Source: Candidatus Blochmannia sp. SNP (GTDB lineage Bacteria > Pseudomonadota > Gammaproteobacteria > Enterobacterales > Enterobacteriaceae). From it: DNA of 64,000 nt. Positions 40,674 through 50,570 of this stretch are shown piece after piece. The position numbers and the translations under genes are program-made. The notes under the pieces were generated by a model, which saw nothing but the letters and a program-made list of their open reading frames with translations, had not been told where the DNA came from and ran no database searches. Positions within the stretch are counted from its first letter, which is position 1, and each line of letters starts with the position of its first letter. The DNA is taken from contig NZ_CP144371.1 of assembly GCF_036549215.1 (NCBI RefSeq), forward strand, positions 434,001-498,000. The letters run 5' to 3'.

Positions 40674-42653
40674 TTAATTTTTGGAATTAAAGCTATCATT
40701 ACTATCGTCCGTATCACAATCTTCGCTAATAGATGAAGAAGATTGGTTAAGATTTAATTTAAAAAATATTTGTGCCATATCGCTACTAGGGAGTTTAGTT
40801 TTTTTTCGTTCTGATATAACATTTTCAAGTTTATTTATATGTTCTGTAGTACCTATTAAAGAAAATTTAGATTTTTTGTGTATTGATAGGCGCTGTGATA
40901 AAGCATCATTTGTATTAAATTCAATATCAGAATATTCCGGAAAAGCACTATCATGTGTTATTTGATATTCTTCATTTCTTGAAGAATGAGTTTGATGTTC
41001 TTGATTAAAAGGAATTGAGCAGGATGGAGATGATAACAGTGTATCATTTGGTGTAGAAGATACCATCTCTGTTAATTGTTTTTCTGAAAATAGAACAGGA
41101 ATTGGAGGAGGAGGTGGCGCTGGAAATACAAAATCGTCTTCTTCTATCCTATCAATATTTTTTATTTTTTCTGTTGTAGTAGTATCATCATTTATCATGA
41201 GATGAGGTGATGTATTATCTTTAGAGTTATAATGATCTTCTTTGTGCATTGGGGAATATTTGATCGTATTTCCTGTAACATTGATGCCGGAGTCATTATT
41301 AGCAGTGATAGCAGAGATATTATTTTGCTGTGTGTTAGATAGTTTTTTCTGTGAAAAATTTTTTACCAAAATGTGTATATTTTTTTGTTTTTGTTGCTGC
41401 TGATCACTATTTTGGGTTGTATTAGTAATATATGAAATGAAAATATCGTCTTCTTTAGTAATAGGATGGTTAGGTAAATAAAGCGCATAGGTATTATTTG
41501 TTATTGGAATAATATTACCTCCTTGATTTTGTAATAAATGACAATTCCATTGCGCAGATTTGTCATTATGATCGTTAGTTTCAATTATTTTAATTTCTCC
41601 AGGGTAGCCTGTTATTTGTTGAGTATATGATAATGATTTTTTGTTACTATAATTATTTAGAAACATGCAATCATTATGTTGAATTACAGTAGGTATAAAT
41701 GGTTGTATTATAGCATCGAGATATTTCAATAAGGAGGTATTGTTTTTATTTGTGTATTGTATTTGTTCTGAAATAGGAGTACCAAATTGGTAGTCAATTA
41801 ATATTTGACAAACAGTATTACAATATTTTTTGTTTATAAAAATATTATTTATATTAAAACCTAATATGGGAATGGGTTTATAATTTAAATCTAATGATAA
41901 ATAGTAGTCATTATTTTTTGTATTAAAAATTTTTTCATATTTTTTGTCATAAAGAAGTCGTTCTAATTTTATTTTACCAGTAAATTCTAAAAAATATGGA
42001 AATTTAACTTGAATATGCATTTGATAACCACTATTTGGGTTTTTTATATCATATTGTTGTAATGACTTTTTAGAGGAAAAAATATTATTCAAATTGTAGT
42101 AATTACTTAGCATGAATAATGTATTATGCAGCCAATATTCTACACCGAAATTAATTGAGCATGGTTGGTTGCTTTGATTAGAAATAGGGCAATGATATAA
42201 GGTATTGCATCCAATAGCATGTTTGTTGTTATATAGATGTCTCTTTCCTCCTCCAAAATTTAAAATCTGTTTTGATAAAAGATTGTGTACTCCTAATTGC
42301 ATAAAGGATAGATTTTCTTGATATATATTATTTTGTACGTGAAATGAATGAAATACGTTTATTGAATCATTTTGTAATTGTATTTTAGATCTATAGGTAG
42401 AAGAAAATGGAGATTTATAGTTATAATGGCTACGACGAACATTTGGTTTGTTAATTGTATAGGGATAAATGTTTAGAGTATTATGTTTGTGATCATCATA
42501 TGTATATAGTTTCATTTTTTGCTGATACGAATCAACTTGAAATATATTGTCATTGATATTAAATTTAGTACGGTTTTTGAGCACGTCACACCAAGCGATT
42601 TCATGGTACATAAGCGCTTGTAATATTACTCCCAGTATGATAAATATCAACAT
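40674..42653 (-). CDS. Inverse autotransporter (intimin/invasin-like) surface protein
   Basis: The 659 aa chain starts with a hydrophobic signal (LIFIILGVILQALMY). Residues about 90-310 match the inverse-autotransporter barrel of intimins, invasins and YchO/YeeJ: LGVHNLLSKQILNFGGGKRHL, FGVEYWLHNT, NSGYQMHIQVKFPY and LNYKPIPILGFNI. Residues about 347-412 match the first Ig-like domain (GYPGEIK..., then QGGNIIP and YALYLP). The remaining 245 residues are low complexity, with a poly-Gln run, a proline motif FPAPPPPPIP at 510-519 after an acidic EEDD, and an acidic, Ser-rich end. No LysM domain is seen. It has ten cysteines, many for this family. The passenger is assumed to face the outside. Confidence 0.85.
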   Translation of the reverse strand: MLIFIILGVILQALMYHEIAWCDVLKNRTKFNINDNIFQVDSYQQKMKLYTYDDHKHNTLNIYPYTINKPNVRRSHYNYKSPFSSTYRSKIQLQNDSINVFHSFHVQNNIYQENLSFMQLGVHNLLSKQILNFGGGKRHLYNNKHAIGCNTLYHCPISNQSNQPCSINFGVEYWLHNTLFMLSNYYNLNNIFSSKKSLQQYDIKNPNSGYQMHIQVKFPYFLEFTGKIKLERLLYDKKYEKIFNTKNNDYYLSLDLNYKPIPILGFNINNIFINKKYCNTVCQILIDYQFGTPISEQIQYTNKNNTSLLKYLDAIIQPFIPTVIQHNDCMFLNNYSNKKSLSYTQQITGYPGEIKIIETNDHNDKSAQWNCHLLQNQGGNIIPITNNTYALYLPNHPITKEDDIFISYITNTTQNSDQQQQKQKNIHILVKNFSQKKLSNTQQNNISAITANNDSGINVTGNTIKYSPMHKEDHYNSKDNTSPHLMINDDTTTTEKIKNIDRIEEDDFVFPAPPPPPIPVLFSEKQLTEMVSSTPNDTLLSSPSCSIPFNQEHQTHSSRNEEYQITHDSAFPEYSDIEFNTNDALSQRLSIHKKSKFSLIGTTEHINKLENVISERKKTKLPSSDMAQIFFKLNLNQSSSSISEDCDTDDSNDSFNSKN

Positions 42654-42904
42654 GATTAGCTTTTTTTATATTAATTGGTATATTTATGTATATGAATAAT
42701 GTATTCTGTATTTATATCTTAATTTTATTATTTTAAATAAATTAATAATGTACTCGAATCTATTTAAATTAATAAAATTTAGTTTTAAAATCTAAACTTG
42801 AGAATAATACCATTAATAACTTATACAGTGTAAAAATTAGTACATATTTTTGATATTTTTAAAAATAAATAAATTAATGAGTTTTATAGTTAAAAATTAC
42901 TATT

Positions 42905-44305
42905 ATGACGGTACGTATAGAGAAAGATATATTGGGTACAGTACTAGTATCAAATAATCGGTTATGGGGAGCGCAAACACAACGTGCATTGAAATATTTT
43001 AATATTTCTAATGAAAAAATACCTTTTTCATTAATACATGCATTAGCACAAATTAAACGTGCAGCGGCACAAGTAAATTATGATGTAGGGCTATTGGATT
43101 GTAAACGAGCTCACGCAATTATTCAAGCTGCAGATGAAGTATTGTCTGGAATACATAAAGATGAGTTTCCAATATCTGTTTGGCAAACTGGATCTGGAAC
43201 GCAAAGCAATATGAATATGAACGAGGTTTTAGCTAATCGAGCTAATAAATTATTGAGTAATGAACAAAATATAAATAATAAATTTATTCATCCAAATGAT
43301 CATGTCAATAAAAGTCAAAGTTCAAACGATGTTTTTCCTAGTGCAATGCATATTGCAGCAGTAGTGAATTTAAATGAACAATTAATACCTAAAGTGAAAA
43401 TATTACAAAAAACCCTGATTGATAAGTCTGTGGAATTTAATGATATTATTAAAATAGGGCGTACTCATCTTCAAGATGCTACTCCGTTGACTTTGGGGCA
43501 AGAAATTTCTGCTTGGGTATCTATGCTGCAACATAATATAGATCATATAGAAGTTACTATTCCTCATTTATGTGAGTTAGCACTAGGAGGTACGGCAGTG
43601 GGTACAGGGATTAACACTCATCCTGAATATGCTGAACGTGTCGCCGATGTTTTATCACTTATTACTAAATATAATTTTATTAGCGCACCGAATAAATTTG
43701 AATCGTTATCAACATGCGATGCATTAGTGCATAGTCATGGCTCTTTGAAAGGTTTGGCAGTTTCTATGATGAAAATTGCTAATGATATACGTTTATTATC
43801 TTCTGGTCCTAGGTGTGGCATAGGTGAATTAAGTATTCCTTCAAATGAACCAGGTAGCTCAATTATGCCCGGAAAAGTTAATCCAACTCAATGTGAATCT
43901 ATGACTATGTTATGTGCTCAAGTTATGGGGAATGATGTTAGTATAAACATTGGTGGGTCATCTGGGCATCTTGAGTTGAATGTATATAGGCCATTAATTA
44001 TATATAATTTTTTACAATCGGTACGTTTGCTATCAGATGGTATAGATAGTTTTCATAGATATTGTGTTATAGGAATTCAACCGAAGCATCAACGAATTTC
44101 AGAATTACTTAGTAGTTCGCTTATGTTAGTTACTGCATTGAATCCTTACATTGGGTATGATAAAGCAGCGGAAATTGCTAAAAAAGCACATTTAGAAGGG
44201 TTAAGTTTAAAAGAATCTGCATTGCAATTAGGTTATGTAAATGAAAAACAATTTGATATGTGGGTTTGTCCTAAAAATATGATTAATTCTTCTAAAATAT
44301 TATAA
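42905..44305 (+). CDS. fumC: FumC, fumarase class II
   Basis: FumC is the iron-independent fumarase of the TCA cycle. The 466 aa chain (E. coli 467) has [15 protein letters not shown], the [17 protein letters not shown] block, [16 protein letters not shown] and the family signature [11 protein letters not shown]. The catalytic His and Ser are in these blocks. It is oxidant-tolerant, which suits a genome with few Fe-S enzymes, although the Suf system is kept nearby. Confidence 0.98.
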   Translation: MTVRIEKDILGTVLVSNNRLWGAQTQRALKYFNISNEKIPFSLIHALAQIKRAAAQVNYDVGLLDCKRAHAIIQAADEVLSGIHKDEFPISVWQTGSGTQSNMNMNEVLANRANKLLSNEQNINNKFIHPNDHVNKSQSSNDVFPSAMHIAAVVNLNEQLIPKVKILQKTLIDKSVEFNDIIKIGRTHLQDATPLTLGQEISAWVSMLQHNIDHIEVTIPHLCELALGGTAVGTGINTHPEYAERVADVLSLITKYNFISAPNKFESLSTCDALVHSHGSLKGLAVSMMKIANDIRLLSSGPRCGIGELSIPSNEPGSSIMPGKVNPTQCESMTMLCAQVMGNDVSINIGGSSGHLELNVYRPLIIYNFLQSVRLLSDGIDSFHRYCVIGIQPKHQRISELLSSSLMLVTALNPYIGYDKAAEIAKKAHLEGLSLKESALQLGYVNEKQFDMWVCPKNMINSSKIL

Positions 44306-44405
44306 AAACCATAATTTTTTGGATGGTGATAATATATAAGATTTAATTAACAGAAGGTATTATGTATTGTTTCATAAAGTAACATAAAAGAATGAAGTTC
44401 TATTA

Positions 44406-45035
44406 ATGAATCGTATTAAACGTTATCAAATTTTGTGTAAATTAAGAGATAACAATATCTATCCAGTTATCGAATTAATTTATCGATCAGAATTTGAATT
44501 GTTAATTGCAGTGTTACTTTCAGCTCAAACAAGTGATATTCAAGTTAATAAAGCAACGAAGAGGTTGTTTCAAGTAGCTAATACCCCAAAGGGTATGTTA
44601 CGTCTTGGTTTAGACGGAGTTAAAAATTATATTAAATCTATTGGTTTGTTTAATACTAAAGCCAAAAATATTATTGAAACTTGTCATTTATTAGTAGAAA
44701 CTTATAATAGCAAGTTGCCATCGAGTCGTGTTGGATTAGAGTCTTTACCTGGAGTAGGACGTAAAACTGCTAATATTATTTTAAATTTAATTTTTGGCCA
44801 ACCTACAATTGCAGTGGATACACATGTTTTTAGATTTTGTAATCGTAGTTGTTTTGCATCAGGAAATAATGTCTTTTCTGTAGAAAAGAAATTGTTGTCG
44901 GTAGTGCCCAAAGAATTTAAGAATAATTGTCATCAGTGGCTAATGTTGCATGGTAGGAATATTTGTCGCGCTAAGCGTCCGAATTGCTATATTTGTGTAA
45001 TTAAAGATTTGTGTGAATTTAAGGAAAAAACATGA
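44406..45035 (+). CDS. nth: Nth, endonuclease III
   Basis: Nth is a DNA glycosylase/AP lyase for oxidised pyrimidines. The 209 aa chain keeps catalytic Lys120 (GVGRKTA) and Asp138 (VDTHV), the helix-hairpin-helix ESLPGVGRKTAN, and the [4Fe-4S] ligands Cys187, Cys194, Cys197 and Cys203. Length and ligand numbers match E. coli. The Fe-S cluster makes it a client of the Suf system in this window. Confidence 0.97.
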   Translation: MNRIKRYQILCKLRDNNIYPVIELIYRSEFELLIAVLLSAQTSDIQVNKATKRLFQVANTPKGMLRLGLDGVKNYIKSIGLFNTKAKNIIETCHLLVETYNSKLPSSRVGLESLPGVGRKTANIILNLIFGQPTIAVDTHVFRFCNRSCFASGNNVFSVEKKLLSVVPKEFKNNCHQWLMLHGRNICRAKRPNCYICVIKDLCEFKEKT

Positions 45036-45166
45036 TTTATATATGGTAGAAATATATATAATATTAGAGATATTATGGACATGATGAGGTATATAAAATT
45101 TTTATGTTTTGTAAAAAATATAAATTTGATTACATATCAATGTGTTACTTATTATAATAAGTTTAT

Positions 45167-46450
45167 TTATTCCCATTTGATTAAACAATAGTGTTTTTTT
45201 CCCCGCTTTAACAAGGTAAAGCGATCATATAATCTATCAGTGGCATGAAACACATATTTTGTTTTTAATTGTTTTTTTGAGTTTATAGTAATACTGTTGG
45301 ACATAATTAATTCTCGCGCTTGCGTTCGAGAAGATGCTAAATTAGATTCTACTAGTGCTTGTTGTAATGTAATGCCTGGTTTGAGTAAAACAGCTGGGAT
45401 GCCATCTTGTAATAATTGTTCAAAATTATTTAAAGTTAGTTTATGTGTCTGTCCTGTGAAAAGATTATTAGTAATATTTTGAGCAGTTTTCAATCCTTCT
45501 TTTCCATGGACCAATTGGGTAATTTGTTCTGCTAATATAGTTTGAGCTTGTGGTTTTGTATTACTAACATCATTTTCTTTTTTTAATATGTTAATTGTAT
45601 CTAGGTCTATATTGGTAAAGGTATTAAGAAAATGATATACTTCTTTATCAGAAGAGTTAATCCAATATTGATAAAATTTATAAGGACTAGTTTTTTTTTC
45701 ATCTAGCCATATTGTATTTTTTTCTGTTTTTCCAAATTTGATATTATCAGATTTAATAAGTAAAGGTACAGTAAGTCCGTAGGCAGTTCTTTTATACATT
45801 CGACGTATTAAATCGATGCCTGAAACAATATTTCCCCATTGATCAGAACCTCCAATTTGTAGTATTGCGTTGTAGTTTTTATATAAATGAGCAAAATCGT
45901 AACTTTGTAATAAATTATAGGAAAATTCAGAATAAGAGATCCCATAATTGTTTTTTTGTAATCTTTGTTTAATAGAGTCTTTATTGATCATTTTATTTAC
46001 AGAAAAAAACTTCCCAATATCTCTTAAAAATGTTAAGAATGAGATAGAAGATAACCAATCATAATTGTTAACTATACAAGCTTGTGAACGTGGGCCACAA
46101 GAACAATCTATAAATAGAGAAATTTGACGTTTTATTTTTTCTGACCATTTTTGTACTGTATCAATTAAATTGATGTTTCGATTTGATTTTTTAAAACTTG
46201 GATCTCCTATTAATCCAGTACCCCCTCCTATCAGAATTAAAGGGCGATGTCCAGATATCTGAAATTGTCTTAGACATAATAGTGGAATTAAGTGTCCTAT
46301 ATGTAAGCTATCAGACGTTGGATCAAATCCGCAATATAGAGTTATTGATTTTGATTTTAATATTTCAATCAATGATTTTTTATCTGTAATTTGAGCTATT
46401 AAATTACGTTCATATAAATATTGTATTATGTTTAAATTTTTATTGTTCAT
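45167..46450 (-). CDS. tyrS: TyrS, tyrosyl-tRNA synthetase
   Basis: TyrS charges tRNA-Tyr. The 427 aa chain (E. coli 424) has LYCGFDPTSDSLHIGHL (HIGH motif), GGSDQWGNI and KFGKTEKN (the KMSKS equivalent), with a C-terminal S4-like domain (VESNLASSRTQARELI). It is followed on the minus strand by no gene; pdxH is upstream, as in E. coli. Confidence 0.98.
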   Translation of the reverse strand: MNNKNLNIIQYLYERNLIAQITDKKSLIEILKSKSITLYCGFDPTSDSLHIGHLIPLLCLRQFQISGHRPLILIGGGTGLIGDPSFKKSNRNINLIDTVQKWSEKIKRQISLFIDCSCGPRSQACIVNNYDWLSSISFLTFLRDIGKFFSVNKMINKDSIKQRLQKNNYGISYSEFSYNLLQSYDFAHLYKNYNAILQIGGSDQWGNIVSGIDLIRRMYKRTAYGLTVPLLIKSDNIKFGKTEKNTIWLDEKKTSPYKFYQYWINSSDKEVYHFLNTFTNIDLDTINILKKENDVSNTKPQAQTILAEQITQLVHGKEGLKTAQNITNNLFTGQTHKLTLNNFEQLLQDGIPAVLLKPGITLQQALVESNLASSRTQARELIMSNSITINSKKQLKTKYVFHATDRLYDRFTLLKRGKKHYCLIKWE

Positions 46451-46572
46451 ATAGATATATTTTAGTAAATCAAGTAGGGATTTATATATACTTATATATT
46501 GAATGTCATTATATTAATCTGATTATATCTTGCGATATATTATCAAATTTATTGGAATCACAGTAGTTATAA

Positions 46573-47223
46573 TTAAGGAGATAAACGGTAAATACACCAT
46601 TTATGATTATATCGTTGATATATAAATCGGTCATGTAATCTATTTATTCTGCCTTGCCAGAATTCCATGCTATTTATATTAATTTTGTATCCACCCCAAA
46701 ATTCAGGAAATGGTATTTTTTTATCTAAATATTTTTTTTTAAATTCTAAAAATTTATTGTCAAGAATATTTTTAGAGGAGATAACTTTAGATTGATTGGA
46801 TACCCATGTACTGATTTGGTTGTTTTTTGGGCGTGTATAAAATTGTTTTAAAATTTCTTGTTTCGAAAGTTTATAAACGGTTCCAGTTATTAGTACTTGT
46901 CTATCTATTAAATTCCACGGAAAGCATAAACTAACTTTTGGATTGTTAGCTAAATGTATAGCTTTACGGCTATTAAGATTAGTAAAAAATGTCATTTCTT
47001 TATTGGTAAATCCTTTTAATAGTACTATACGTTGATAAGGTTGACCAGTATGATCTACCGTAGCTAAGCACATTGCAGTAGGATCGGGTATTTGCGCAAA
47101 ATAAGCTTGATTTAACCATATTGAAAATAACCGAATAGGTTGATCAGTTAAGTCTGAATAATGCAATCGTCCAAATGTATATTCTCGTCTGATGTGAGAG
47201 ATATTAGTGTGATTTACTGACAT
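46573..47223 (-). CDS. pdxH: PdxH, pyridoxine 5'-phosphate oxidase
   Basis: PdxH makes pyridoxal 5'-phosphate with FMN. The 216 aa chain (E. coli 218) has DPTAMCLATVDHTGQPYQRIVLLKG, TNLNSRKA, and the C-terminal EFWGG and EFWQGRINRLHDR blocks. It supplies PLP to SerC, PabC and SufS, all in this window; its FMN comes from riboflavin (RibE). Confidence 0.97.
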   Translation of the reverse strand: MSVNHTNISHIRREYTFGRLHYSDLTDQPIRLFSIWLNQAYFAQIPDPTAMCLATVDHTGQPYQRIVLLKGFTNKEMTFFTNLNSRKAIHLANNPKVSLCFPWNLIDRQVLITGTVYKLSKQEILKQFYTRPKNNQISTWVSNQSKVISSKNILDNKFLEFKKKYLDKKIPFPEFWGGYKININSMEFWQGRINRLHDRFIYQRYNHKWCIYRLSP

Positions 47224-47516
47224 AAAATATTGGTTTCATATTAATTTTTGTAAGATACAATAACATATTTTGTATTCTTATTTAAGATAGATAATAGTAT
47301 CAGAAAAGGTAGGAATAATAATTAATATATTTTAGTATTTATAATATAGGCTCTTTTATTGTAAAGAAATTACTATTTATCAGTTATAAATAGTAATTAT
47401 TAGGTGTTTATAACAGGACAAGGTTTAAGGAAGTTTGTTGTTATAAAGTGTATTTATTATTATATAAGTATATTGATACTATTAATCAATATGTATTTTA
47501 AATTTTATAGATATTC

Positions 47517-47951
47517 TTAATTTTTATTATGTAAATTTATGATATTTTTTTCTAACTTAGAAATGATGTTGTTTAGAAAAATTATTTCTTCATGATTAAT
47601 TCCACTAAAAATCTCGTTTCTAGTAATAGAGATAACCCGATTTACTTCGATAATAACAGGTTGAGCTTTGTCAGTTAATTGAATGCGTTTAGCTCGTCGA
47701 TCATTAATACAAGTGTGTCTGATAATTAATGATTTTTCTTCAAGTTGGTCTAGTGTTCTTACTAGAGACGGTTGTTCGATCCCTATGGCTTTTGCTAATT
47801 GGATTTGAGATTGTTCCGGAGGTAATCGACAAATATTATGCAATGTAATCCAATGTGTTTGTGTAAGTTTTAAAGGTTTTAAACGGTGATCAATTAAAGC
47901 ACGCCATATTCTTACAAGACGTGCTAAATCCGATCCTAATGGTGATTCCAA
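47517..47951 (-). CDS. slyA: SlyA, MarR-family transcriptional regulator
   Basis: SlyA is a winged-helix dimer that in enteric bacteria counters H-NS silencing. The 144 aa chain is strikingly conserved ([59 protein letters not shown]). No ATG fits: the start is a TTG at 47951 that aligns with Leu3 of E. coli (MKLESP), just after an AAGG site and a run of eight A. It is a rare retained global regulator in a reduced genome. Confidence 0.95.
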   Translation of the reverse strand: MESPLGSDLARLVRIWRALIDHRLKPLKLTQTHWITLHNICRLPPEQSQIQLAKAIGIEQPSLVRTLDQLEEKSLIIRHTCINDRRAKRIQLTDKAQPVIIEVNRVISITRNEIFSGINHEEIIFLNNIISKLEKNIINLHNKN

Positions 47952-48700
47952 TTTTTTTTCCTTTTAATTAAGTTTATTTTATTTAGATATATTATTGATT
48001 ATAAGTAAGTTAATTACCACTTATATAAGTAAGTTATTATAGGTCAGTAATTGTAATATGTTATTATATAGAATCTAATTCATTAAAGTATAGCATATAT
48101 TTATTATTGTAGGTAAATTATTTTATTATAAATATTAAAATAATTTACCTACAATAATAAATAATTACATAAAATATAAGAATAAATAATTATTAATAAT
48201 TATTTAAAAAATTTAATTATGTTAGTATTATTTATATTTAAGTAATAAATATATGAAGTAACTAAAATTAAAATTAATAAAAATGGCATGTTTTTATGAA
48301 TAGATTAATATTATCTATAATATCGTGTAGATAATATATATATGTTTATATATATATTTGTAATATAATAATGAAATTATTATATTATATTTAATACTTA
48401 AATATTTTTAGCGTAATAAATTATAATTACTTAGTTGAGTAAAAATGTTTTTAATAAATAAATAATAAATTTTCTTGGTAGTATTATATTAAAAATTTAA
48501 TTAATGTTTTAAATTTTCAGGAATATTTGTATTTATTAAATTATGTTTTAAATAAGTAAATTTGTTGTTTAAAGCACTGATTTTTTATTACATGTTAATA
48601 ATAAAACCATCGTAATTTTATACAATAAATGGTGAAGATATATTAAAATCTATGATAATATTAATCGTTTATTTCATGTAGATATAATCTTATAATAAAT
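47952..48700. other. Spacer between divergent slyA and rnt
   Basis: These 749 bases must carry the slyA and rnt promoters. The region is over 85% A/T by eye. Its one clear element is the 28-base inverted repeat at 48098-48163. No gene is recognised. Confidence 0.6.
48098..48163. repeat. Perfect 28-bp inverted repeat with 10-base loop
   Basis: Arms 48098-48125 and 48136-48163 pair perfectly; the inner part holds TGTAGGTAAATT and its complement. It lies about 150 bases upstream of slyA and over 500 bases from rnt, in a divergent promoter region, so a terminator role is not obvious. Confidence 0.93.
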
Positions 48701-49357
48701 ATGATTCATAATAAAGATGATCAAAATACTCTTCGAGCACGGTTTCGTGGGTTTTATCCAGTTGTAATTGATGTAGAAACGGCCGGTCTGAATGCTAATA
48801 CTGACGCTTTATTAGAAATTGCTGTTGTTACTCTTAAAATGGATGCATATGGTTGGTTGTGTTTTGATAATTCTATTAATTTTCATATTAAATCATTTCC
48901 TGGAGCTATTATTCAACCAGAATCATTAGCATTTAATAGAATTGATCTAAATAGTCCCTTAAGATCTGCAGTAACAGAGCAGGAAGCATTACGTGAAATT
49001 TTTGAAATGGTACATCAGGGTATTGAAACTCAAGAATGTAGTCGTGCTATTATTGTAGCGCATAATGCGTCTTTTGATCATAGTTTTTTAATGGCAGCAG
49101 TAGAGCGTGTAAGTTTTATGAAAAATAATCCATTTCATCCTTTTGTTACATTTGATACTGCTACTTTAAGTGGTTTAGTATTTGGACAAACTGTATTAGC
49201 AAAGGCTTGCGCTCGTGCAGGAGTTTTTTTTGATAAAAAAAAAGCACATTCTGCGTTATATGATACTGAGCGGACTGCGATGTTATTTTGCGAATTGGTG
49301 AATAGATGGAAAAGACTTGGTGGTTGGCCATTAACTCCTTGTAACTCTAATTTTTAA
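48701..49357 (+). CDS. rnt: Rnt, ribonuclease T
   Basis: RNase T trims 3' ends of tRNA and other stable RNA. The 218 aa chain (E. coli 215) has the DEDD exonuclease residues in [18 protein letters not shown] and HSALYDTER, and RFRGFYPVV at the N-terminus. It fits tRNA end turnover in a genome where the tRNA seen lacks an encoded CCA. Confidence 0.96.
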   Translation: MIHNKDDQNTLRARFRGFYPVVIDVETAGLNANTDALLEIAVVTLKMDAYGWLCFDNSINFHIKSFPGAIIQPESLAFNRIDLNSPLRSAVTEQEALREIFEMVHQGIETQECSRAIIVAHNASFDHSFLMAAVERVSFMKNNPFHPFVTFDTATLSGLVFGQTVLAKACARAGVFFDKKKAHSALYDTERTAMLFCELVNRWKRLGGWPLTPCNSNF

Positions 49358-49480
49358 TTATATTATTATTTTATAATTTTTTACTTTTATGATAACGACT
49401 AAACTCTTTAGATTAACGTATATAACGTTATATATGGTTCATTTTTATTTTAAAAATAAGCAAATTATAATCTAATTATA

Positions 49481-49810
49481 TTAGAAGTTATGTTTTAACT
49501 TAACTTGATCGATTAGATTTTTTAGTTCTCCTGTTCGATGCATATTGATTATTATATCTGCACCTCCTATTAATTTTCCTTCTACCCATAATTGTGGAAA
49601 AGTAGGCCAATTAGAAAATTTTGGTAAAGCATATCTAATATCTAAATGAACCAATACATCAACGTAAAAAAAGGACCGTGTATAAGTAGACAACACTTGT
49701 GCAGCTTTTGAAGAAAAGCCGCACTTAGGGGCATCTGGAGTACCTTTCATATATAATACAACGGTATTTTTTTCTATTTGATTTTTAATTTTTTCTATTA
49801 CATTATTCAT
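49481..49810 (-). CDS. grxD: GrxD, monothiol glutaredoxin 4
   Basis: GrxD is a CGFS-type monothiol glutaredoxin that binds and passes on [2Fe-2S] clusters. Active-site Cys30 lies in KCGFSSKA; WPTFPQLWVEGKLIGGADI is the glutathione-binding block. The length of 109 aa is near that of E. coli (115). It partners in function with the Suf genes at 51.7-57.4 kb. Confidence 0.96.
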   Translation of the reverse strand: MNNVIEKIKNQIEKNTVVLYMKGTPDAPKCGFSSKAAQVLSTYTRSFFYVDVLVHLDIRYALPKFSNWPTFPQLWVEGKLIGGADIIINMHRTGELKNLIDQVKLKHNF

Positions 49811-49931
49811 TTTTATTTTTACTAAAAGTTTTAATTATATTTAATAAATTTATTATGTAATTCTATTTATACTCTTATGTTTAAAAGGAGTTCAGTATCT
49901 ATAATGATTTTTTAAATTTAGCTATATATTT

Positions 49932-50570
49932 TTACTTATTGCTAATATAGGTACTATTTTTAAAATCAATAATTGATAATGTTCTTTCAACACTGTTTAT
50001 AACAGATTTTGTGATAATGTCAATTTCAATATTTATTATATTATCTACTTGTTTGTTGCCAAGTGTTGTTTTTGTTGCGGTATATGGAGTTAAACAAATG
50101 CGTATATAGTTATTGAATATTTTACTTACTGTAAGACTTACTCCTTCTACACCAATTGATCCTTTCTGTAGGATATATTTTTGATACTTGTTTTTTATAC
50201 TAAACCATATTATTTTATTATTTCTTGAGGTAATTATTTTTTTGATTTTTCCAGTGCAATCAATATGTCCAGTCATTAGATGTCCGCCAATTTCAGAATG
50301 ATAACTGAGTGGCCTTTCTATATTAATTAAGTCTCCTATTTTTAACATATTCATATTAGTTAGTTTTAATGTTTCATGTATTAGATTAAAACTGATTAAA
50401 TTATGTTTAATTGCAATAACTGTCAAACAGCATCCATTATTTGATATAGAACAACCAATTTTTAAATTTGAAAGCAAATGTATGGGTAATGTAACTGTAT
50501 ATGTTTTAAAATTAGTTGCTACGTTAATTGCATGAACAGGAACAATAGCTTGTACAATACCTGAAAACAT
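49932..50570 (-). CDS. ribE: RibE (RibC), riboflavin synthase alpha chain
   Basis: This enzyme dismutates two lumazines to riboflavin. The start at 50570 gives MFSGIVQ..., as in E. coli; the open frame reaching 50672 adds 34 unrelated residues. The chain has about 212 aa with two lumazine-binding repeats: NGCCLTVI near residue 48 and GVEGVSLTVS near 145, plus IGGHLMTGHID. The ribosome site is weak. No FMN riboswitch is visible upstream. Confidence 0.95.
   Translation of the reverse strand: MFSGIVQAIVPVHAINVATNFKTYTVTLPIHLLSNLKIGCSISNNGCCLTVIAIKHNLISFNLIHETLKLTNMNMLKIGDLINIERPLSYHSEIGGHLMTGHIDCTGKIKKIITSRNNKIIWFSIKNKYQKYILQKGSIGVEGVSLTVSKIFNNYIRICLTPYTATKTTLGNKQVDNIINIEIDIITKSVINSVERTLSIIDFKNSTYISNK

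Noticed and set aside
40681..40965. Plus-strand 94-codon frame opposite the adhesin C-terminus
   Set aside because: A shadow of the low-complexity minus-strand coding sequence; no homology and the minus frame is far longer.
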